From CAVPTL01 sp963729195 (GTDB taxonomy: Bacteria > Actinomycetota > Thermoleophilia > Gaiellales > JAICJC01), in assembly GCA_963729195.1 (NCBI GenBank), contig CAVSNF010000025.1:1-64000 (forward strand): 64,000 bases of DNA, given 5' to 3'. The notes under the pieces are model-generated. The model saw nothing but the letters and a program-made list of their open reading frames with translations, was not told the DNA's origin and did no database searches. Shown one piece after another: positions 30,249-41,236 of the stretch (the stretch's first letter is position 1; the number at the start of each line of letters is the position of its first letter). The position numbers and the translations under genes are program-made.

Positions 30249-32141
30249 GTGGAATCGGGGGGCGGCCCATGTCGGTCAGGAGTTCGGCGAAGGCGTCGAG
30301 CACGGCCGCGTCCTCGATCGTGCCGGGTACTCTCCACGGCTCGCCGCTGGCCATCTTGCTGATGGTGCCGCGCAGCGTCTTGCCCGAGCGGGTCTTGGGC
30401 AGCGCCGCAACCACCCGGGCCTCATGGAAGCTCGCGATCGGCCCGATCTGGTCGCGCACCATGGCGACCAGCTCCACCGCCACCTCGTCACCGTCTCGCC
30501 CGGTACCGGCCTTGAGCACCGCAAAGCCGATCGGCACCTGCCCCTTGATGCTGTCGCTGACCGCCACCGCCGCGCACTCGGCCACATCCGGATGCGAGGC
30601 CAGCACCTCCTCCATCGACCCGGTCGAGAGCCGATGGCCGGCCACGTTGATGACGTCATCAGTGCGGCCCATCACGAACACGTAGCCGTCCTCGTCGATG
30701 TAGCCCGCATCGGCGGTCAGGTAGTAGCCGGGATGGCGCGACAGATAGGTGTCGATCCAGCGCTGGTCGCTACCCCACAGCGTGGGCGTGCACCCCGGCG
30801 GAAGCGGCAGCGCGATGCAGATGTCGCCGGTGACGCCGGCTCCCACCCGCTCGCCGGCCTCGTCCAGCACGCACACGTCGTAGCCGGGCACCGGCACGCC
30901 GGCAGACCCGGCCTTGATCTCCATCAGCTCCAGCCCGACGCAGTTGGCCGCGATCGGCCAGCCGGTCTCGGTCTGCCACCAGTGGTCGATGGCAGGCCGC
31001 TGCAGCACCGTCATCGCCCACTCCAGCGTGTCGGGATCGCAGCGCTCGCCGGCCAGGAACAAGCGTGCGCAGCTTGGAGAGGTCATAGCCGGCCACCAGC
31101 GCCCCGGTGGGATCCTCACGCTTGATCCCGCGGATCGCCGTCGGTGCCATGAAGATCACGTTCACGCCGTGCTCCTCGCACACCCGCCAGAAGGCGCCGG
31201 CGTCGGGTGTGCCGACCGGTTTGCCTTCGTACAGGATGGTGGTGCAGCCGGCCAGCAGCGGCGCGTACACGGTGTAGGTGTGACCCACCGCCCAGCCGAT
31301 GTCAGAGGCCGCCCAGTACACATCGCCGGGCCCCGCGTCGTATACCGCGCGCACCGACCAGGTGACAGCCACGGCGTGCCCACCGTTGTCGCGGATGATC
31401 CCCTTCGGCCGGCCGGTGGTTCCCGACGTGTACAGGATGTACAGCGGATCGGCGGCCTCCAGCGCCACGCACTCGGCCGGCTCGGCACCCTCGATCGCCT
31501 CGTCCCAGTTGAGGTCGCGCCCCTCCACCAGCGTGGCCTCCAACTCGGGCCGCTGCAGGATCACACACCGGGGCGAGTGGCCGGAGAGCTCGATGGCGCG
31601 GTCGAGCAGCGGCTTGTACTCCACCACCCGGCCTGGCTCCAGGCCGCACGACGCCGCCAGGATCAGCTTCGGCTGGCAGTCGTCGATGCGCGCCGCCAGC
31701 TCCTGCGCGGCGAACCCGCCGAACACGACCGAGTGCACCGCGCCGATGCGCGCACACGCCAGCATCGCAACCACCGCCTCGGGCACCATCGGCATGTAGA
31801 TGATCACGCGGTCGCCCTTGATCGACCCCCAGCCGCCTGAGCGCGCCGGCCAGCACCGCCGTGCGGTCGCGCAGCTCGCGATAGGTGTAGCTGCGCTTGA
31901 CGCCGGTCATGGGACTGTCGTAGATCAGCGCCGCCTGATCACCGCGGCCACCCTCGACATGCCGGTCGAGCGCGTTGTGGCAGGTGTTCAGCCGGCCGCC
32001 GGGGAACCAGCGGTAGATGGGAGCCTGGCTCTCGTCCAGGGCGGCGTGGGGTGGCTCGATCCACTCGATCGCGGCCGCCCGCTCCATCCAGAACCCGTGC
32101 GGATCGTCCTGCCAGCTGCGATACGTGTCGGCGTAGGTCAT
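30241..32141 (-). CDS. prpE: Propionyl-CoA synthetase / acetyl-CoA synthetase-like ligase, frameshifted
   Basis: An AMP-forming acyl-CoA synthetase of about 633 aa. The P loop YTSGTTGRPKGI, the core ASDIGWAVGHTY, WWQTETGWPI, the hinge GRTDDVINVAGHRLSTG and the acylated Lys in KTRSGKTLRGTI are all present. NTCHNALDRHVEGG and IRDNGGHAVAV favour PrpE over Acs. Indels near 31835 and 31070 split it. It would activate propionate (or another short acid), with the product feeding the acyl-CoA mutase encoded 13 nt upstream. The final stop lies in palindrome copy 5. Confidence 0.85.
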
Positions 32142-32154
32142 GACCGAGAGTTAA

Positions 32155-33746
<1,592 letters not shown>

Positions 33747-33771
33747 CGAGTGCAGCCTACCGCCGGAGGGA

Positions 33772-35256
33772 ATGGCGCTTGGCTACAGTCCAACGCCGAT
33801 GGACGGGTCCGCTACTCACGAGCCTCGGGTGCACTACGGGGTGACCTTCGCCACGTTGGCGGTGGCGGCAATCTCCTACGCGCTGCTGCAGTCGCTGGTG
33901 GCCCCCGCGCTGCCGACCATCCAGGCCGACCTGAACGCATCGACCACCGGCGCCACCTGGATCCTGACGGCCTACCTGCTGAGCGCCTGCGTGTCCACGC
34001 CGATCGTCGGCCGGCTGGGCGACATGTTCGGCAAGAAGAAGATGCTGGTGTTCACGCTGTGGGTGCTGGCACTCGGCACGTTTGCCGCGGCGCTTGCCTC
34101 CACCATCACGCTGATGATCGCCGCCCGCGTGATCCAGGGCATCGGCGGCGCGGTGTTCCCGCTCGCGTTTTCGATCATCCGCGACGAGTTCCCGCGGGAG
34201 CGGATCGCGGTGGGCATCGCCATGATCTCGGCGCTGGTGGGAATCGGCGGTGGACTGGGGATCGTGCTGGCCGGACCGATCACCGAGAACCTCAACTATC
34301 ACTGGCTGTTCTGGCTGCCGCTGCTGGCAGTCGTGCCGGCCGCGCTGGTGACGATGTTCGTGATCCCCGAATCGCCGATCCGCAGCCCCGGCAAGATCGA
34401 CTGGCCCGGTGGAGTGCTGCTGGCAGGCTGGCTGGTGGCGCTGCTGGTCGCCGTCAGCGAGGGCTCCAGCTGGGGTTGGACGTCGGCTGCCACACTGGGC
34501 CTGCTGGCCGCCTCCGTGGTGATCGCCGGTGCCTGGATCGTGGTCGAGACACGCGTGCCCGAGCCCCTGGTCGACATGACCATGCTGCGCGACCGGCCGG
34601 TGTGGACGACCAACCTCTCGGCCACGCTGATCGGGTTTGGCATGTTCGCCTCGTTCGTGCTGATTCCACAGTTCGTGGAGATGCCGACCTCGACCGGGTA
34701 CGGGTTCGGGGCCTCTGTCACCGAGGCGGGCTTCTTCCTGCTGCCGCTGACGGTCGCGATGCTGCTGGTCGGCCCGGTCGCCGGCAGGCTGTCGGTGACC
34801 GTGGGCTCACGCGTCCCGCTGGCGCTGGGAGCACTGCTGAGCACCCTCGGCTGGGTGCTGCTGGCGCTCGCGCACAGCTCCTCGTGGGAGATCTACGTGG
34901 TCACCTTCATCATGGGCCTTGGCATCGGCCTGGCATTCGCGTCGATGGTGAACGTGATCGTGGAGTCGGTGCGCCCCAGCCAGACCGGCGTGGCCACCGG
35001 CATGAACGTGATCTTCCGAAATGTGGGCGGCTCTCTGGGCGCGCAGATCTCGGCCAGCATCCTGACTGCCAGCGTCGTGCTCGGCGGCCTGCCGACCGAG
35101 TCCTCGTTCGTGGACGCGTTCTGGCTGTCGGCGGCGGCGCTGGGATTGGGATTCGTGGCTTCGCTGCTGGTGCCCAAGCCGGCTGCCGTAGCCGCCGTGG
35201 GACTGGCGTCGGGGGCGGTCGGAGCGGCCGAGCAAGAGCCGGCCGCTACCCTGTAG
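33772..35256 (+). CDS. MFS drug:H+ antiporter (DHA2/EmrB-QacA type)
   Basis: A 14-helix pump of about 494 aa. Motif A GRLGDMFGKKKM after the second helix, motif C-like GGGLGIVLAGPITENLNYHW and WILTAYLLSACVSTPIVG are typical of the DHA2 group. The frame is intact. The start is uncertain: ATG 33772 lies only one base behind GGAGGG; ATG 33799 also fits, a few residues before the first helix. It is divergent from the mutase gene and is followed after 6 nt by a small gene of unknown function. Substrates are likely hydrophobic cations or drugs. Confidence 0.85.
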   Translation: MALGYSPTPMDGSATHEPRVHYGVTFATLAVAAISYALLQSLVAPALPTIQADLNASTTGATWILTAYLLSACVSTPIVGRLGDMFGKKKMLVFTLWVLALGTFAAALASTITLMIAARVIQGIGGAVFPLAFSIIRDEFPRERIAVGIAMISALVGIGGGLGIVLAGPITENLNYHWLFWLPLLAVVPAALVTMFVIPESPIRSPGKIDWPGGVLLAGWLVALLVAVSEGSSWGWTSAATLGLLAASVVIAGAWIVVETRVPEPLVDMTMLRDRPVWTTNLSATLIGFGMFASFVLIPQFVEMPTSTGYGFGASVTEAGFFLLPLTVAMLLVGPVAGRLSVTVGSRVPLALGALLSTLGWVLLALAHSSSWEIYVVTFIMGLGIGLAFASMVNVIVESVRPSQTGVATGMNVIFRNVGGSLGAQISASILTASVVLGGLPTESSFVDAFWLSAAALGLGFVASLLVPKPAAVAAVGLASGAVGAAEQEPAATL

Positions 35257-35262
35257 GACAGG

Positions 35263-35772
35263 ATGCCCTGGGTCGAGCCCGACGAACAGATCGAGAACGT
35301 CCGCGCCTGGTTTGGCCGGCGCGGCAAGGAGTTGTGGATCAAACCCCACGGCGTCGGGTTCCACGCCGTGGTGATGGATACCGGCAGCGACAGCGGCCAA
35401 GCGCTGGTGTATTACGCCGACTCCGAGGTTGACGCCGCGCTCGAGGCCCGCCGGTCGTATGCGCTCTCGCAGATGAAGGACGCGATGCGAGCGGTGGGAC
35501 GGGTGGCCCAGACCCAGGCAGGGCAGGTCATCATCGCCGAGGTGATGCTGGGCCGGATGAAGATCATGAAGAACCCGTTCGTGCGCCAGGCCACTGTGGG
35601 AGCGGTGGTATGGATGTCCGACGAGCGCAACCGGCGGGTGCTGACCCGGGTGGGTGCGGCCACCGTCGACCTGGCGGCCATCTCAGCCCGCGAGCGGCGC
35701 GTACAGGAACTCGCAGAGTCGTCAAAGCGGGCGATCGCCCCCGCAATCCGACTGCTCACCACGCGCCAGTAG
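35263..35772 (+). CDS. Conserved-looking protein of unknown function (169 aa)
   Basis: Intact frame starting MPWVEPDEQIENVRAWFGRR 6 nt after the MFS stop, so probably co-transcribed. It has no signal or membrane helix; an N-terminal alpha/beta part (WIKPHGVGFHAVVMDTGSD) is followed by long helices rich in Ala and Arg (EARRSYALSQMKDAMRAVGR, RVQELAESSKRAIAP). I do not recognise the family. Its codon usage is like its neighbours', which supports a real gene. Confidence 0.65.
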   Translation: MPWVEPDEQIENVRAWFGRRGKELWIKPHGVGFHAVVMDTGSDSGQALVYYADSEVDAALEARRSYALSQMKDAMRAVGRVAQTQAGQVIIAEVMLGRMKIMKNPFVRQATVGAVVWMSDERNRRVLTRVGAATVDLAAISARERRVQELAESSKRAIAPAIRLLTTRQ

Positions 35773-35850
35773 CACCCCGCTTGACCCGGCTCAGGTGACT
35801 TTCAGCACATAACCTCGCCGTCTGAGAGAATCGCCCGGGAGGGTGGTCCG

Positions 35851-37630
35851 ATGATCTCTTGGCGGCGGCTGCTTGGGGCAGGCAGTCGAGGCGTGATAGG
35901 CGTGGCCATGGCGACGGCGATGCTGTTGGCACCGGCGCCGAGCCCCGCGCATGCCGACACACACACGATCGTCTCGCTCGAGTTCGACGACGGCTGGCAG
36001 GACGCGACGGTGGCCGGCGCGCTGCTCAGCGCGCATGGAATGCACGGCACCTTCTTCGTCATCAGCGGACTGCTCGGCAACCCAAATCGGCTGACCCTGG
36101 CCGATGTCCATCAGCTCGCCGCCGCCGGCAACGAGATCGGCGGGCACACCGTCGATCATCCCCACCTGACAACGCTCAGCGCCGACGACCAGCAGCGGGA
36201 GATCTGCAACGACCGGCTGGCGCTGCTCGGCGACGGATTCGCTGTCACCGACCTCGCCTACCCCTATGGCCAGTTCGATTCGACCACGGAGCAGACCGCG
36301 GCCATGTGCGGCTACAACAGCGCTCGTGAGGTGGGCGGAGTCGGGTGCTCCACCTGCCCTGCCGGAGAAGCCATTCCTCCGCCCGATCCGTATCGCACCC
36401 GCACCGAGCCGGGGGCGACCTCCACCACCCCGGTCGAGACGCTGGAGGGGTACGTCACCCAGGCAGAGCAGAACGGCGGCGGCTGGGTGCAGCTGGTGTT
36501 TCACCAGATCTGCGACGGCTGCGGCATCTATGGCGTGACCGCCGACGAGCTGTCCCAGTTCCTCGACTGGCTGGCGCCGCGGGCAGCCGACGGCACCACC
36601 ACCGCAACCGTCAGCCAGGTGATCGGCGGCGGGGTCAAGCCGGCGGTGGCGGGGCCGCCGCTCACGCCGCCCAGCGCCGGGATCGTGCCCAACTCGGGGT
36701 TTGAGGCCGACAGCGACCAAAACGGCGTGCCCGACTGCTGGTACCTGGCCGGATTCGGCACCAACACCTACACCTGGACACGCACCACCGACGCCCACAC
36801 CGGCGCATACGCCGAACGCCTCGACATCACCTCCTGGACCAGCGGCGACCGCAAAGCCATCACCACCTTCGACCACGGCACCTGCGCACCACCCGTCACC
36901 CCCGGCACCACCTACCACGCCGACGAATGGTTCAAATCCACCGCACCAGTCCGCTTCGTCGCCTACACCAGAGACACAAACGGCACCTGGACATTCTGGG
37001 CCAAAAGCCCCTTCACCCCCGCCTCAACCACCTGGACCCAAGCCCACTGGACACCACCACCAATCCCCACCGGCGCAACCGCCCTCAGCATCGGCCTCAG
37101 CCTCGCCGGCACCGGCACCGCCACCTTCGACGACCTCGATGTCGCCCCGCCGCAGAACCTGCTTCCCAACCCGGGATTTGAGGCCGACAGCGACCAAAAC
37201 GGCGTGCCCGACTGCTGGTACCTGGCCGGATTCGGCACCAACACCTCCACCTGGACACGCACCACCGACGCCCACACCGGCGCATACGCCGAACGCCTCG
37301 ACATCACCTCCTGGACCAGCGGCGACCGCAAAGCCATCACCACCTTCGACCACGGCACCTGCGCACCACCCGTCACCCCCGGCACCACCTACCACGCCGA
37401 CGAATGGTTCAAATCCACCGCACCAGTCCGCTTCGTCGCCTACACCAGAGACCACCAACGGCACCTGGACATTCTGGGCCAAAAGCCCCTTCACCCCCGC
37501 CTCAACCACCTGGACCCAAGCCCACTGGACACCACCACCAATCCCCACCGGCGCAACCGCCCTCAGCATCGGCCTCAGCCTCGCCGGCACCGGCACCGCC
37601 ACCTTCGACGACGCCCAGCTGGGTGAATAA
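35851..37630 (+). CDS. Secreted polysaccharide deacetylase with two C-terminal jelly-roll-like modules
   Basis: About 592 aa. A Sec signal (residues 1-35, cut after HADA/PAHA) precedes a NodB homology domain: VSLEFDDGW supplies the catalytic and metal Asp, and GHTVDHPHL the two metal His. A linker leads to two modules of about 146 aa each, starting GFEADSDQNGVPDCWYLAG, nearly identical to each other at DNA level (offset 477 bp). They look like carbohydrate-binding or F5/8-type beta-sandwiches. A one-base excess near 37452 in module 2 shifts the frame; corrected, it ends FDDAQLGE with TAA inside palindrome copy 6. The ATG follows GGGAGGGTGG. It likely trims acetyl groups from a cell-wall or plant polymer. 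Confidence 0.85.
36701..37616 (+). repeat. Tandem duplication of a 439-bp module within the deacetylase gene
   Basis: Copy 1 (36701-37139) and copy 2 (37178-37616) are nearly identical, with only a few changes (TAC/TCC at the 13th Thr-rich position, and ACACAAAC versus ACCACCAAC). Such identity implies recent duplication or gene conversion. The strand is strongly C-rich: in 36841-36960 I count 56 C against 23 G, unlike the gene's 5' half. Confidence 0.9.
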
Positions 37631-37653
37631 CGGTGCCAGGCACCGTTATTCAC
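37623..37653. repeat. Palindromic element, copy 6
   Basis: A 31-bp canonical copy (centre A) between the convergent deacetylase and glutamine synthetase genes. Its left arm supplies the deacetylase TAA (37628-37630). The glutamine synthetase stop lies 14 nt beyond the right arm. Confidence 0.95.
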
Positions 37654-37666
37654 CCCTCGCTGTGGG

Positions 37667-39034
37667 TTAGAAGAGCGTCAGGTAGTTCTTGACCTCCCAG
37701 GGGGTGACCTGCTCGTGGTAGGCCGCCCACTCGTCCTGCTTGGTCTTGACGTAGTAGTCGATGTAGTCCTCGGTGCCGGTGTGGCCGAAGGCCTCGCGCA
37801 GCACCTTGTCCTTGGCCAGGTTTCGGGTGGCATCCAGCAGGTTGGCCGGCAGCAGCTCGATCTTGCGGCGCTTCAGCTCGGCCGCGGTCAGCTCGTACAG
37901 GTTGTCGTCGTTGTGCGGGCCTGGGTCGATCTTGTTTTCGATCCCATCCAGACCGGCGGCCAGGATCGCCGCCATCGAGAGGTACGGGTTGCACGAGCCG
38001 TCCACGGTGCGATCCTCCACATGCCCGCCCGGCAGGCGCAGCATCTGCGTGCGGTTGTTGGCCCCGTGGGTGATGAAGATCGGCGACCAAGTCGCACCCG
38101 AGGTGGGAGTGCCCGCCGTGGTCGTCAACCGCTTGTAGCTATTCACCGTCGGAGCGGTGATCGCGATATAGGCATTCGCATGCTTCTTCAACCCACCCGT
38201 GAAGTGATACCCGAGCTGTGACAGCCCCAGCCCGTTGGGATCCTTGGGGTCGGCAAACAGATCCTTCTTGCCGGACTCGTCCCACAGGCTCATGTGGAAG
38301 TGGCCGCCGTTGCCGGTGAGATGCGAGAACGGCTTGGGCATGAAGGTGGCCAGCATCCCCCGCTCCTGTGCCATCGCATGCACCATGTAGCGGAAGAAGA
38401 TCGCACGATCAGCTGTGATCAAGGCATCTGCGAACTCGAAGTTCGACTCGAACTGGCCGTTGGCGTCCTCATGGTCGTTGGCATAGGACCCCCAACCAAG
38501 TTGATTCACATATCGACTCAGAGTCGACAGGAAGTCATACTGACGGGTCAGCCCCTTCATGTCATAACACGGCTGTGCGAGGTTATCCAACGGATCGGCC
38601 AACTCGATACCTCCATCCGCCGACTCGCGCAGAAGGAAGAACTCGAGCTCCATGCCGACCTTGAACGTGTACCCCAGGCTCTTTGCCCGTGCCAGCTGGC
38701 GACGCAAAATCGTCCGCGGGCAGTACGGCCACTCCTCACCCAGCACCGTGATGTCACACGCAAACCGCGCCAACCCCGGCTTGAACGGCACCGGCGTGTA
38801 CGACGCCATATCCGGCACCGCCATCATGTCCGGCGACGCCGGCGTCTGACCTATCGGACCCGCTGCGAACCCGGCAAACCCGGCGCCTTCGCCCACCAGT
38901 CCATCCCAATTCGTCACCGGCACAAGCTTGGCTGAGGGCTTTCCGTTCATATCAACGAATTGTGCGAAAATAAACTCAATCCCGTCAGCGTCGAGCTTGG
39001 GACGTACCTTCTCTGGGGTTAGTGCCGCGGCCAT
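37667..39034 (-). CDS. Type III glutamate-ammonia ligase / GlnT-like glutamine synthetase
   Basis: A 455-aa, intact glutamine-synthetase-fold enzyme. GMELEFFLLRE and NGGHFHMSLWD carry the metal-binding Glu/His set; HGANNRTQMLRLPGGHVEDR is the ATP/phosphate region; RTVDGSCNPYLSMAAILAAG is the conserved closing motif. The N-terminus (GIEFIFAQFVDMNGKPSAKL) is of the type III/GlnT group. These enzymes make glutamine or gamma-glutamylmethylamide. The ATG lies behind AGGAGG. It is divergent from an APC permease and near a split glutamate synthase, as in glnT-glx or gmaS-mgs loci. About 240 nt in its middle (38401-38640) fall to roughly 55% GC. Confidence 0.9.
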   Translation of the reverse strand: MAAALTPEKVRPKLDADGIEFIFAQFVDMNGKPSAKLVPVTNWDGLVGEGAGFAGFAAGPIGQTPASPDMMAVPDMASYTPVPFKPGLARFACDITVLGEEWPYCPRTILRRQLARAKSLGYTFKVGMELEFFLLRESADGGIELADPLDNLAQPCYDMKGLTRQYDFLSTLSRYVNQLGWGSYANDHEDANGQFESNFEFADALITADRAIFFRYMVHAMAQERGMLATFMPKPFSHLTGNGGHFHMSLWDESGKKDLFADPKDPNGLGLSQLGYHFTGGLKKHANAYIAITAPTVNSYKRLTTTAGTPTSGATWSPIFITHGANNRTQMLRLPGGHVEDRTVDGSCNPYLSMAAILAAGLDGIENKIDPGPHNDDNLYELTAAELKRRKIELLPANLLDATRNLAKDKVLREAFGHTGTEDYIDYYVKTKQDEWAAYHEQVTPWEVKNYLTLF

Positions 39035-39169
39035 GTGGTCCTCCTGATTCGGGCCTGATCGCAGCGATCATCGCATGATCCGCAGCCACATGCGAGACCC
39101 CCCCTTTACAGGCACGTTCGAGAGTGGTTGGATGGACACCGTCCCGTCTCAGACATAGGAGGTCCCACA
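39035..39169. promoter_or_regulatory. Divergent control region of glutamine synthetase and APC permease
   Basis: A 135-bp spacer. It holds the 13-bp palindrome GATCGC-A-GCGATC (39057-39069) close to the synthetase start, and strong ribosome sites for both genes (AGGAGG on each strand). The shared spacer suggests joint control of uptake and assimilation. Confidence 0.4.
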
Positions 39170-40729
39170 ATGTCCGAAAAGCCGGAAGGCGACGCACCGG
39201 ACTACGCGGGTGGAGGTCTCAGCCGCGAAACCAACTGGTGGGGTGCGTTCGTCATCGGGCTGGCAGGCACGATCCTCGTAACCGGAATCGCGCCGGTGAT
39301 GGTGACCTCGCTGGGCGCCGCCGCGATCCCCTTGATCATCATCATCACGTTGTCCGGTTACTTGCTGTGCCTGTTTCTCGCCGAACTCTCGGCGATGATG
39401 CCCGAACGCGCGGGCGGATCCCCGACCTACGCATACGTGGGATTCAAGGACAAATGGCCAAGACTGGCTGAGCACGTCAACGGGTTCAGCTGCTGGGCGT
39501 ACTGGCTCGGCTGGTTCCCCGTGGGCCCGCTGAACATGATCCTGGCGTCGTACTACATCGCGTCGCTGTTCGGGATCGACCTGACCAACACGTTCACCCC
39601 GATCCACACGCCAATCGCCTACTGGACAGTGGTGATCGCGATTGCCGGGATCCTGATCGTGTTCATCCCGGCGTGGCTTGGGATCCGGCTGGGAGCGATC
39701 TTTGCCACCATCCTCGGGCTGATCTCGATGATCCCGCTGACGTTGCTGGCGATCGCGCCGATCTTCTTCCCGTCCAAGGCCGACTGGGGGCAGCTCTCGG
39801 GCTTCACCCACCTGGACGGATCATCGTTCTTCTCACCCCAGCTGGGCCATAACTGGTTCACCATCAACATCGCCTTCGCGTTCCTGCTCACCTGGAATGT
39901 GATCGCGATGGAGGCTGCAGCCTGCTACATCGGCGAATGCCGCGATCCGGAGCGCGACGCCAAGATCGCGATGAACCTCGAAGGCCTCTACGGACTCTTC
40001 ATCTACACCATGATTCCGATCAGCTTCATCGTCGTGATCGGCTCAACGCAACTCAACTCGTACGTGACGGAGGTGGGCGGACTGGTCGACGCGAACCAGA
40101 TATTCGTGACGTTCGCCAACACCCTATTTGGGTCGAGTGCGAACTGGTTAGACGACCTGATCGCGATCATGCTGATAACCGCCCTCAGCCTGTCGGTACT
40201 CAACGCCGTCATGGGCAGTGCCAGGTCGCTGCATCAGATGACCGTCGACGGCGACTTCCCGCGCGTCTTCTCGCGCGTGAACAAGCACGGCGTGCCCGGC
40301 TTCTCGATGGGATTCAACGTCGTGTGCATGATCGCGCTGGTCTTCACCGGCGGCGCCGTCGAGATCTACACGCTCTCGAACGTTGGCTACACGGTGTCGT
40401 TCGTGCCCGTGCTGATCGGTTACTACCTGTTGCGACGCTACCGCCCGGAGATGAGGAGACCGTTCCGTCTGCCGGAGTTCTTCAAATACCTGGCACTGGG
40501 GCTGGCGGCCATCTACTTCTTCATCTGGATCTACGGCGGAATCGTCGAGTCGTCGCTTCCCAATGCATTCCTCAATAACAACGACACACGCATCTACTAC
40601 CTGATCGGCTGGATCATCCTGCTGACGTATCTCCCGCTGTTCTGGTATCGCAAGAAAGTCGAGGACCCCAAATACGAGGCGGCGGCCGCAGCCGCTGCTG
40701 CGGGCGCCGCGCCTGCAGCAGGAGACTGA
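39170..40729 (+). CDS. APC-superfamily amino acid/amine permease
   Basis: A 12-helix transporter of 519 aa, intact. NWWGAFVIGLAGTILVTGIA is the first helix with the GxG-like substrate loop; FLAELSAMMPERAGGSPTYA is the signature after helix 2 (cf. ELSSMMPxxGG.Y). WNVIAMEAAACYIGECRDPE is the helix 6-7 region of the family. The C-terminal tail is Ala-rich. The ATG follows ATAGGAGGTCCCACA; I preferred it to the upstream GTG/ATG at 39128 because of this site. It is the first gene of a permease-USP-DUF294 operon, and probably imports an amino acid or amine used by the divergent ligase. Confidence 0.9.
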   Translation: MSEKPEGDAPDYAGGGLSRETNWWGAFVIGLAGTILVTGIAPVMVTSLGAAAIPLIIIITLSGYLLCLFLAELSAMMPERAGGSPTYAYVGFKDKWPRLAEHVNGFSCWAYWLGWFPVGPLNMILASYYIASLFGIDLTNTFTPIHTPIAYWTVVIAIAGILIVFIPAWLGIRLGAIFATILGLISMIPLTLLAIAPIFFPSKADWGQLSGFTHLDGSSFFSPQLGHNWFTINIAFAFLLTWNVIAMEAAACYIGECRDPERDAKIAMNLEGLYGLFIYTMIPISFIVVIGSTQLNSYVTEVGGLVDANQIFVTFANTLFGSSANWLDDLIAIMLITALSLSVLNAVMGSARSLHQMTVDGDFPRVFSRVNKHGVPGFSMGFNVVCMIALVFTGGAVEIYTLSNVGYTVSFVPVLIGYYLLRRYRPEMRRPFRLPEFFKYLALGLAAIYFFIWIYGGIVESSLPNAFLNNNDTRIYYLIGWIILLTYLPLFWYRKKVEDPKYEAAAAAAAAGAAPAAGD

Positions 40730-40730
40730 C

Positions 40731-41234
40731 ATGGTGACAAGGGTGGGGACGGTATGGCGTAAGGCCTCGTCCCCACCCGACCCTGCAACCGTCGAGATCC
40801 ACCGTCTGGTGCTGGCGTCGGAGGGACGCCAGATCCCGTACTCGGTGATGCAGCGGGCGTTCGAGCTGGCGCGCCCACACCGCGCCGAGGTGCGGGTGGT
40901 CTCAATCGCCCGCGTGTGGGGCACGAGCTTCGGGTTCCCCAACCCTGGATTGCTGCCCAGCAAACACGAGTGGAAGGAGCAGCAGCAGATTGTGCGAAAG
41001 GCCGTTTCCGCACTGGAGAAGGCCGGGTTTCAGGCTTCGGGTCACGTGATCGGCACCCGCAAGGCGACCAAGCGCATCATCGGCGAGGCCACCCTGTTCA
41101 ACGCCGACGCGATCATCATGGGCTGCGACCCCGATCGCGGTATCCTCGGAGACTTCGCCTGGGCGCACGAGCCCTACCGGGTCGCGCGCCGGGCGCGAGT
41201 ACCCGTGTATCTCGTCCCCCTCCAACCCAAGTAG
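40731..41234 (+). CDS. Universal stress protein (UspA-like)
   Basis: A 167-aa single-domain Usp. VEIHRLVLASEGRQIPYSVMQRAFELA forms the first strand and helix, shown here in part as VEIHRLVLASEGR; the C-terminal GEATLFNADAIIMGCD and RVARRARVPVYLVP match the Usp fold end. The ATP-binding G-x2-G-x9-G(S/T) motif is degenerate (GCDPDRGILGDFAW), so it may not bind ATP. It starts one base after the permease TGA. Permease-linked Usp proteins are common regulators of the adjacent transporter. Confidence 0.8.
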   Translation: MVTRVGTVWRKASSPPDPATVEIHRLVLASEGRQIPYSVMQRAFELARPHRAEVRVVSIARVWGTSFGFPNPGLLPSKHEWKEQQQIVRKAVSALEKAGFQASGHVIGTRKATKRIIGEATLFNADAIIMGCDPDRGILGDFAWAHEPYRVARRARVPVYLVPLQPK

Positions 41235-41236
41235 CG

